A stretch of DNA of 64,000 nt from Rosa chinensis (taxonomy: Eukaryota > Streptophyta > Magnoliopsida > Rosales > Rosaceae). A model generated the notes under the pieces. The model was not told the origin of the DNA. It did no database searches and was given only the letters and a program-made list of their open reading frames with translations. The stretch spans positions 18,089,001 through 18,153,000 of the forward strand of contig NC_037094.1 in NCBI RefSeq assembly GCF_002994745.2. The letters are read 5' to 3'. Position 1 is the first letter of the stretch. The number at the start of each line of letters is the position of its first letter. The position numbers were made by a program, and so were the translations under genes. Below are positions 56,369 through 64,000 of the stretch, piece after piece.

Positions 56369-56650
56369 TCACGGTGTGTTTTTACATGATAACCGTTGGC
56401 ACAAATAGCTTTGAAACTTTAACAAGGTTCGATTAGATCTTGGTGCATATAGAGCGTCTGTGACTTTAAATGTTGTGCCATTAGGCAGCAAAAATTTGGC
56501 AGTTCCTCGCCATTTTATTAGTTGTGATAATCTAATCATCGTAGTCACAAAGGAATTATAGGCTATTAGTTCAATGAATAATTGCCTATTTTTTAATATT
56601 GTGTGGGTAGTCCCACTATCATCTAAGCACTCAAGTTCTCCTCCATTCAT
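56369..56650 (-). pseudogene. Copia-3 aspartic protease relic
   Basis: The active-site region reads L-D-D-S-G-T-T-H-T-I-L, followed by an L-F-x-E-like flap area. Position between gag knuckle and integrase is as in Copia. Confidence 0.75.
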
Positions 56651-57159
56651 TCCTACAAATAAATGTGAGGTATTTAGAAAATATAACTTATATTCTTTAG
56701 AGTATTTCTATTTGGGTAATGGTATTCTTTTCATTCTAATAATTTTTCTCTAGATGTATTGATTTACATCTTTATAGTGCTATGTTGAACCATGTAAATG
56801 TGTGTATAGTAAATAAATTTGAATAAATTCAGTGCTTCAGAATAAAATTCAAAATTTATTAATAAGTCAACGATATCAAATCAAGGTCTTGTTCAGAAAT
56901 CTTATTCATCAATCCATGATTGAAAATAAACTTTAAGACCAATCAATAGTCTAATTAAAAATGAGGCATTATGCCTTCACAACTATCTTTGGAAAATAAA
57001 AACAGATCAGTCAAGATTGAGAGCATCCATTGACTTAGCAAGTTCCTTTTTGCCATTGAAGTCTGCAATTGTAAGGTTGACGTCTAGGTCATGACCTTCT
57101 TTTTCCATATAGTGAGCCTCTTGTTCTTTAGACTCTCTATACCTCTTGTAATTGGCTGC

Positions 57160-57981
57160 TACTCTGTTGTTTGCTTGGCAGTTCTTGTACCAATGCCCAA
57201 TGAATCAACACCTATAGCATGGTTCATTGTCAACTCTTTCCTTTTTCATCTTGTTTCCACTATCCCCATGTCCCTTTCCACGTGGTGCATTGTTGCCACG
57301 TGGGTAGGGATCACCACGTCTAAACCCCCTTGCATTGGAGTTATTTCCACCTTTCATTTTTCCATAATTAGCCTCGGGAATTTTCTTTGTCCCAGTGGGC
57401 CTGGCATTGTTATTCAAGAGAATCTCATTTTGTCTGCCAGCCACTTACAGTAGGCTTATCAACTTATTGAAGGTTGTGATCATTTTGTTGTCATAATCCA
57501 ACTGATACTGGTTCGCTAGTATAAAAGCTGAATTAGGAAAGGTGGTAAGAGTCTTGTAGATCATATCATCTTCTGTGATTTCCCTTCCACAGAAATTGAG
57601 ACGTGCCTTTAAGCGCAACATGTCCTTGTTGAAGTCATTGACCTTTTTATAGTCAAGCAAGCGGATTCCATTCCACTGAACAGCCAGTCCTGGGAGCAAA
57701 GTATCGTGAATGTTCCCAAAACGTCCTTTAAGGACATCCCACAGTGCTTTGGGTGTCTTCAACTGAAGGTACTCCCAACGTAGGCTAGGATCAATATGTC
57801 GCCTCAGAAACATTAAGGCATCTGCTTTCACCTTATTAGATAGTTCATCATCTTTGGGGTCAGTAATGGTGGCAGTGTAGTCTTTTGCCATAAAGGCAGT
57901 TTCCATATCGGAAACCCAACGATGGTACTCAAGTCCTTCTGAGTCCAAAATGTCAAACTCAGGTCGAATTGGATCAGCCAT
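57160..57981 (-). pseudogene. Copia-3 gag (UBN2 domain and zinc-knuckle start)
   Basis: A 178-codon frame at 57981-57445 begins M-A-D-P-I-R-P-E-F-D-I-L with the UBN2 gag signature (W-D-V-L-K-G-R-F-G, N-K-D-M-L-R-L-K-A-R-L). A second frame, 57444-57205, is Gly/Arg/Asn-rich and ends C-Y-R-C, the start of the knuckle. Confidence 0.85.
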
Positions 57982-58049
57982 CTACATAAAACAAGAGGGA
58001 AGATATAAATTACGCAGTCATAAAGACATCCACGTGAATTATTTTCCAA

Positions 58050-58983
58050 ACGTATGAATTAGATTTCAAGACCAAGATTCGTAATGATCACATTTTTTTT
58101 CGATGCTATGTGAAAATACTTTATCACAGTAAGTGTGTGTATAATGCGCATGAATTTTCATTATCATGACCAAACGGTATTGATATGTTGCATTAAAAAT
58201 AATCATAGCACATTTAAATATAGCATATAAAAATAAACTACATGGCATGCTCAAATTTTACAAATACACAACAAATTATATACTACACATAATAATAACA
58301 ATAATATAGCATGCGTAAAATAAAATATAAACAATAGCATAATTAAAGGCATGCTTAGGGATAACTATATAAGCGTAAATAAAATTCACAAAACATGCTC
58401 AGAATTGCATAAATAATATATAACAAAATATATATGGCATGTTCAAAATAAAGTATAAACTATAGCATAATTGAAACATGCTTAAACATAATTATTTAAA
58501 ACATAAATAACAAGGCATGCTGTAAGAGGATTAATATTATCGAACAAAACATGCTTAATAACAAAATATAATAAAAGCATAAACAATAAAGTATAAAGCA
58601 TGCTTTGTTAAAATCATAAAATAAAAATAAGAAAAACATACTTGATTTCGAGAAAATAAAACAATCCTAGCGCACGCGCGTGTTGATGCAGGCGTGCGTA
58701 GCGATGTGCTTGAGAAGAAAAAAAACTGGGCCGCTTCCTTTATCCTTTCAGCAGTGGGTCTTATTTTTTTTTCATTTGTTTTGTTTTTTTTTTTTTTTGT
58801 CTTCTTTTCTGGGCCACAGAGCCTGTTTCTTCTTCTTCTTCTTCTTTTTTTTTTTTTTTTTGGTGGCGGCAGAAGAAGAAGAAAAAGTTTTTTTCTTCTA
58901 GTTTTTATTTTTCGATGGAAAGGAGAAAAAAACTCGAAAACTAAATTTTTTCTTAGCTATTTGCTCTAAGCGTGCTGATAACG
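58050..58983 (-). other. Copia-3 5' leader, AT-rich with repeated GCATGC/CATGCTTA motifs
   Basis: Between gag and the LTR. AAGCATGCTTA-like words recur about every 40-60 bp over 58240-58620 in A/T-rich sequence. Long T and CTT runs lie at 58765-58860. The primer site is at about 58970-58983. Confidence 0.6.
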
Positions 58984-59585
58984 TGTAAAAGTAAAAATGG
59001 ATTGGAATTGGTCTACTCATTTCATTTATAAGAGCAAATGCACCCCAAGAGTCAATAGGCAAAGGCAAAAGGCAAGGTCTTGCCTCCTATTTCTGCACTA
59101 TTCACTAATATTGTCTTTGCCTTCTAATTTTTTCATGCACCCCAAATAGGCAAGGTCAATGCCTCTCAATCATTCACTATTTAATCCAATGGTTGTTTTT
59201 TTTAGATGTAATCCAATGGTTATTATGCAATATTATTTTTTATCTCATCTCCATCAATCTCATTGTGCCGCATGTCATTATTTAATAACAAAAAATTTAA
59301 AATTTTGATAAGATTTTTCAATTGATTTCCTTATGATAGATGATAAGATTTTGGATTGCTTATTTGATTCCATCACTTGTATAGGAAACACGTGCATGAT
59401 CTTCAACCTTTTCAATAATGAAGACTCAATATATGAGATGCTCTACTTTTTCACTCAAACCACCAGCTTATGCCTCTTCTCCACCTAAAGAAAAAAAAAT
59501 AAAGAACATCTTCTGCCTCTCCATTTCTCTACAATCGTTCCCATCCAAAACATTTACCATACTTTTCATTTTTTCTCTAAATGCA

Positions 59586-60935
59586 ATGAATAGGTTGTTG
59601 GCAAAATTTCGTCATAATAGTGAGGAAGAAGAAGCACGACGCCTCGCGAATGAAGCAGCCATTGTTGCAGCAGCGGCTGGGTACGAGATGGAGTGTTCCG
59701 ACCAACCCCGACAACGTGGTTCAAGGCCAGGTCGCTCCCCAAATGTGGACAGATTACGAGAGTCACGAGGCAAGGATCTCATGGAAGACTATTTTGTCGA
59801 GCATCCGGTGTTCCCAGATTCAGATTTTCGTCAACGTTACAGAATGCATCGTCCTCTATTCGAGAGCATCTTAACAGCGGTAACGCAATACGACGATTAT
59901 TTCATTCAAAAGGCAGATGCTCTTGGTGTGTTAGGTTTATCACCCCATCAGAAGCTAACATGCGCATTAAGAATGCTTGCGTACGGTGCCGGTGCAAATC
60001 AATGTGCTGAAATAACTAGGATGGGAGACTCTACTGCACTTAAGTCACTGAAGAGATTTTGTAGAGCAATAGAAGGTATATATACTTCTTATTATCTTCG
60101 TTCTCCTACACCTGAGGATCTTCGCAGGCTTCTAAAGAAAGCTCGACGTAGGGGATTTCCAGGAATGCTAGGAAGCATAGATTGTATGCATTGGCAGTGG
60201 AAGAACTGTCCAACCGCTTGGGCTGGAGCTTACAGTGGGCGCAAAGGCTATCCAACAATCATTCTTGAAGCGGTTGCCTCATACGATACATATATATGGC
60301 ATGCGTTCTTCGGAGTGCCCGGTTCATGCAACGATCTCAATGTGCTCGGACAATCCCCAGTTTTCAATGATCTCACAGCTGGAGTAGCCCCTAGGTTCAA
60401 ATACAAGGTCAACCAGAAAGACTTTGACATGGGATATTATCTAGCAGACGGGATATACCCTAAGTGGCATACATTTGTGAAGACAATTCCGAGACCTATA
60501 AATGAGATGCAACAACACTTCTCCAAAAAACAAGAGGGGTATCGAAAAGACGTTGAAAGATGTTTTGGTATCTTGCAAGCTCGTTTTGCCATCCTTAGGG
60601 GGGGTGCTCGTTTGTTTAAGAAGGAAACTCTTCGAAGTGTCATGATGACTTGCATCATCCTCCATAATATGATTGTGGAGGATGAGCGGATTGATGATGA
60701 ATCAGATTTAGAATGTGATGTTGATGACATTGACTCAATGAGCTTGGATGTGGTAGAGGAATATGAGCAACCCCGTAATGCTTTGCCGTTTGAGCCAGTA
60801 CGGGTGGGAGTAAATGGAGATAACCTTCCTGGATTCATGGATCGTTATGATCTTGTTCGAGATGAGTATGTTCATCAAATCCTTCAGGAGAATCTAGTAG
60901 AGCATAATTGGAAAATAAAAACTGGTGGACAATAG
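59586..60935 (+). CDS. HARBI1-like (PIF/Harbinger) transposase, intact
   Basis: DDE nuclease that cuts and joins Harbinger elements. 449 aa from the Met at 59586 (M-N-R-L-L-A-K-F). An in-frame upstream Met at 59418 would add 56 residues unlike the family, so the later start is preferred. An N-terminal helix-turn-helix-like region (L-G-L-S-P-H-Q-K-L-T-C-A-L-R-M-L-A-Y-G) precedes the catalytic domain. Catalytic acids are Asp in G-S-I-D-C-M-H-W, Asp in G-S-C-N-D-L-N-V-L and Glu in D-V-E-R-C-F-G-I-L-Q, with the conserved Y-Y-L-A-D-G-I-Y-P between them. No frame break. Confidence 0.93.
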   Translation: MNRLLAKFRHNSEEEEARRLANEAAIVAAAAGYEMECSDQPRQRGSRPGRSPNVDRLRESRGKDLMEDYFVEHPVFPDSDFRQRYRMHRPLFESILTAVTQYDDYFIQKADALGVLGLSPHQKLTCALRMLAYGAGANQCAEITRMGDSTALKSLKRFCRAIEGIYTSYYLRSPTPEDLRRLLKKARRRGFPGMLGSIDCMHWQWKNCPTAWAGAYSGRKGYPTIILEAVASYDTYIWHAFFGVPGSCNDLNVLGQSPVFNDLTAGVAPRFKYKVNQKDFDMGYYLADGIYPKWHTFVKTIPRPINEMQQHFSKKQEGYRKDVERCFGILQARFAILRGGARLFKKETLRSVMMTCIILHNMIVEDERIDDESDLECDVDDIDSMSLDVVEEYEQPRNALPFEPVRVGVNGDNLPGFMDRYDLVRDEYVHQILQENLVEHNWKIKTGGQ

Positions 60936-61325
60936 TAAAACTCGTTTGTTTAATTGGCATGGATAATCTTTCATTGAAGCATAATTCCTGCAAGTTCATT
61001 CATGCATAATTGTTAATCAATGTCATATTTCTGTACGTGCATGGTTTGCTTTGATATTAATAAAATTGCATTTTCAATTCTCTATTGTCAATATAAGAAA
61101 TACTATGATATATACTAGATAAAGACGGTGATACTAGAAGATAAAGTTTTTGGATAAGATGTACTAGAAGATAAACTTGAAATATAAAGTTGGATACTAG
61201 ATAAAGACTGATACTGGATAAAGACTATGACAGATAAAGACTACATGAAAAACCAGCCTAGCCTAGCGAGAACAACAACATTCTAAATAACAACCTAATA
61301 ACTTAATCAAGCTAGTCTTGAGATA

Positions 61326-62286
61326 TTACAAACCCTCCCAATCATCTGAGGTTTTGTCACGAATAGCTTTCTTTCTTTTCTTCCACCATGCTTTTGATTC
61401 TGGAGTCATTATGCTAGTGTCTTTAGCCATAACCCAATTTTCCTCCTTTTGGATTTCTAGTTGCACTTTTTGTAGTTCTAGTTGTTGCTTTTCCACTTCC
61501 ATTTGTTGCTGCCACTCGATGTGCTTTCTATTTTCTTCATCTCTGATTCTTGTGGCCTCTCTACTAGCTTCACTATTAAATGCAATGTTTTCCATTGCTT
61601 GAATATATCGATCTTGCTTTTCGCTAATCTTCCCTTTGAGCTTAGCATCTCTCTTTTGAGCCTTTCTTCCCGGAGGTCTTTCATCAGATGGCTCCGCAAT
61701 GCACTCTTCATCGTTGTCAGTTGACTGAATTGGTGAATCATCAACTATCTGTGAAGGTTGTGTCACCTCTTTTGGTGGATCCTTGAACTTCGGGTGATCC
61801 TTTACCACTTCCCAACAGTGAGTATGGGTGAAACCCTTACCCTTATTTGCACGCTTGTAATACATGTGGGTTTGATATAACTAAACATAATTGCGTTGAA
61901 CAAAAAAAGTAAATTAGCAAATAACATTACAGAAAAAATCGTTAACATGATAGTGCTAGTAACTAAGATGATACTTCAAAAGTACTAACCTTGTCCATGT
62001 TGTTCAAGCCGCTCTCATAATAGTGCTCCGCTTTGCTCACCGCATCATGCCAACTCGCCAAATTTTTTTTAAAATTTTTCCACCTACTTTCGAGTGCTTG
62101 ATGGGATCGAACTTCGTCCGGATCACCTTCCCAGTTTTGTTCGTAGTGAGCATGAATATTACGCCATAGATGCTTGGCATCTTGATCCTTTCCTACAGAA
62201 CCACATGAAGTAATAGTTGCCCAAGACTTGCATAATTGTACTTCCTCATCAATTGCCCACTTCGTGCCTGACTTTGAATTTGACAT
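61326..62286 (-). CDS. Myb/SANT-like Harbinger accessory protein, two exons
   Basis: Harbinger transposases need a Myb-like partner for DNA binding and nuclear import. Exons 61990-62286 and 61326-61880 join in frame across a GT-AG intron of 109 bp; 283 aa. Exon 1 has the trihelix/SANT pattern (W-A-I-D-E-E-V-Q-L-C-K-S-W, then W-x-N-I and R-W-K-N-F). Exon 2 opens with the H-C-W-E-V-V-K-D-H-P-K-F signature of this family, followed by an acidic linker and a long charged coiled coil. Such proteins are often annotated as NAM-associated or GST-T3-like. Confidence 0.88.
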
Positions 62287-62897
62287 TTAAACACCAAAAT
62301 GTTTCAGCTAATGAACAATAATGGAGGTAAAAGTGAGAGAAACTATGCTGCATAGAGATATCTTTGGTGTGGTGAATGAATAAGAAAGAGGGGCTGTATA
62401 TATTTCTCACTGATATAGCCGTTGTACGTTTTCTTGGTAAAAACCAGCATAATTACAGCTTTGGGTCAAAAATTGCCGTTGGAACAAAACCAACTGATTC
62501 AAATATATTTGGTTAGCTACGAGACAAAAGTTGATCAACAGCCATTACTGAGGGCAGCTTCCATGTGAAGCGCATGTGCCAGCCCATGTGCCATTTTGGT
62601 CGACCAAGTCAAAGTCCAAGACTTGCCATTGGGCTTGGTCGGGAAGGCTTCTGATCGTCCAACATCACTTGCGGTGCATGGCGCTTTTTAAATTTTTTGC
62701 CATTTTGGCTGGTCTTGGACGTCCAAGATCAGTAGGGTGCATTTGCTCTAACCCCTTTATATAGGGATAGGATTACAACGGAAATATCAATTACATTGAT
62801 GATACTAAATGCTGATTGAGCTGTGATTTGTAATTGCTTGATTCCCTCTTCGTCTGTTTTTTTTTACGAAGGCACATAATGTATTTTTCCTTTAACA

Positions 62898-63034
62898 CAA
62901 GCGACATTATATATATTTTTATAATTTTTCATATTTATAACTTAATTCAAAAACACTTCTGGCCTCGGAAGCAATTCCAAACAAACCCAAAAATTTCATT
63001 ACATTACATGTTCCCATGTTACAAATATCCCAAA
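62898..63034. other. Short intergenic stretch, 3' side of phytocyanin 8
   Basis: Holds the Copia-3 target duplication and the probable 3' UTR of the gene that follows on the minus strand. Confidence 0.5.
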
Positions 63035-63715
63035 TCAACCACTCCCAACGAGAGACCCTATAATACCGACCATAATTAACATCCACCCGTATCTTTCTCC
63101 GATCGTTGCTCCAGAGGTACTAGGGCTTGGGGCTGCTGGGCTGGGGGAAGCAGGTGGGCTTGAATTACTTGGGCTTGAGGGCTCTGGGCTTGAGGCACTT
63201 GGGCTGGATTCACTTGGGCTTGGGCTAGGAGTAGAGGAAGATGAAGATGAAGATGATTCCACATTTATAGCAACCTTCTGGTTCCCCATTTGACAATGTC
63301 TACCAACGTTGCAAATGAAATATTTCTTTCCTGGGGCATCAAGCTTGATCACATCCTCTCCACTCGTTAATTCCTTACCGTCAGCAGGAGCTTTACATCT
63401 ATTAAAGTCTTTCTCCTCCACTTCAACCACACTGTGGGATCCTTTTGGATATAAAAAAACTGCACATATGATAAGAGCAAGTTACAACTTAATCCTATAT
63501 AAATTGACAGATTAACAGATAAAAGAAAGAAGTTGAAGAAAATTTTACTTACGGAGTCTGTCACCAACAGAAAATTTTTTTCCCTTTGCCCAAGCTTCAT
63601 AATCAACTTCAATTGTCCAACCTGCTTTGTCACCAACCACATAATCTTTGGCCACAATCAAAGGGACGAAAATTGCTAGAATGGAAAAGATAAAAAAGAG
63701 CTGGGAAGAGGCCAT
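63035..63715 (-). CDS. Phytocyanin 8 (stellacyanin-like), GPI-anchored, long Ser/Pro tail
   Basis: Exons 63553-63715 (163 nt) and 63035-63459 (425 nt), intron 93 nt; 195 aa. Signal peptide, K-D-Y-V-V-G-D-K-A-G-W, and ligands His (G-S-H-S-V), Cys (F-I-C-N), His (R-H-C) and Gln (G-N-Q-K). It has about 60 residues of Ser/Pro repeats (arabinogalactan-like, likely O-glycosylated), then G-E-R-Y-G-W-M-L-I-M-V-G-I-I-G as a GPI signal. It is the most divergent member, closest to pseudogene 4, and lacks the GC-rich promoter motif of the others. Confidence 0.9.
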
Positions 63716-64000
63716 TGAGTTTAATTTGTTTGCTTGATGACAAAATAACTGTTGGCCTCTTTGATGAGAACTTGAAAATTTTACAAGGGAATAGAGGGCA
63801 ACTTTCCTAACTAATCCAGATTAATTTTTTTGTTAGTTTTCTATATTTACTTAATTTTTTTTCCAGCTAAAATAGGAAGTATTGATTGATTTCAATATGA
63901 TATTCTATATGTGACCGAATTCCTTCCTCTCCTCATTTACTTGAAGTAATACCTGGGCTGTACTCATCAGATTTTCATTCAGGTATTGTTTACTAAATTT
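63716..64000. other. Upstream region of phytocyanin 8
   Basis: AT-rich promoter-side sequence. Neither the GC-rich array motif nor a clear TATA box in the usual context was seen. Confidence 0.4.

Larger units (their letters stand above)
59032..62748. mobile_element. Complete PIF/Harbinger DNA transposon
   Basis: 3717 bp with 14-bp perfect terminal repeats (GAGCAAATGCACCC and GGGTGCATTTGCTC) and TAA duplicated at 59029-59031 and 62749-62751. It carries the two genes of this superfamily, convergently arranged: a HARBI1-like transposase (59586-60935, plus) and a Myb/SANT-like partner (61326-62286, minus), both open. It sits in the Copia-3 LTR, and the other LTR keeps the empty site. It may be autonomous. 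Confidence 0.95.
52544..62897 (-). mobile_element. Copia LTR retrotransposon 3, with a Harbinger element in its 5' LTR
   Basis: LTRs lie at 52544-52736 and 58984-62897 (the latter is 194 bp once the inserted 59032-62748 and one TAA are removed). CAAGC is duplicated at 52539-52543 and 62898-62902. The polypurine tract abuts 52737 (minus GCACAAGGGGGAG). The primer site CGTTATCAGCACG lies next to 58983. Gag, protease, integrase, RT and RNase H occur in Copia order with many frame breaks. LTRs differ at only a handful of positions, so it is younger than Copia-1. Confidence 0.93.

Noticed and set aside
58680..58970. Phe-rich frames of 73-91 codons
   Set aside because: Caused by T and CTT runs in the Copia-3 leader.
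1..64000. CRISPR arrays, rRNA or tRNA genes
   Set aside because: None seen; the only tRNA-like sequences are retroelement primer sites and the SINE promoter boxes.

Overview
The window is nuclear DNA of a flowering plant, most likely a rosid eudicot and possibly Rosaceae (the family is inferred from general character; no search was run). The evidence is intron-containing plant genes (phytocyanins, a CYP76-like P450, a nucleotide-sugar/phosphate translocator), plant-type Copia elements, an endogenous caulimovirid and PIF/Harbinger, Mutator-like, Helitron, LINE and SINE insertions. Transposons and their relics cover well over half of it.

Layout. 0.4-7.5 kb: the last exon of a dead CYP76-type P450, split by a Copia element (475-4957, target duplication AAAAG) and by a Helitron (5242-7293) whose removal on paper restores the exon junction. 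7.5-17.4 kb: the P450 3' flank is tandemly duplicated. Copy 1 is split by a decayed LTR element (7653-15985), which carries a Tekay/Del-like solo LTR (12168-14573), and by a MITE. Copy 2 lacks these insertions. 17.4-22.5 kb: a possible growth-regulating-factor WRC relic and a single-exon translocator gene (18882-19963) with a one-base frameshift. 22.5-30.5 kb: a nearly complete endogenous pararetrovirus (Caulimoviridae) with a tRNA-Met primer site, a small coiled-coil ORF, a movement/coat/protease/RT/RNase H polyprotein broken by one in-frame stop, a downstream 254-aa ORF of unknown function and a terminal promoter.

30.8-63.7 kb: an array of eight phytocyanin (stellacyanin/mavicyanin-like blue copper protein) genes, six intact and two broken. 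Each has two exons, with exon 1 of 163 nt in all but one pseudogene. Later insertions spread the array apart: a Copia element lacking protease and integrase (35455-42697), a Tourist-like MITE, a SINE, a Mutator-like TIR element with a LINE in its right terminus, a Mutator-type MITE, and another Copia element (52544-62897). The downstream LTR of that last element holds a complete PIF/Harbinger transposon with both ORFs open.

The most notable observations are a conserved GC-rich, partly palindromic motif about 160-215 bp upstream of the ATG in six of the eight phytocyanin genes; the multi-ORF endogenous caulimovirid with an atypical protease motif and extra domains; the intact Harbinger element with its empty site preserved in the sister LTR; and the layered P450 locus, where paralogous copies supply empty sites for several insertions. 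Boundaries, duplications and reading frames were read by eye. Family names rest on motif recognition, not on database searches.
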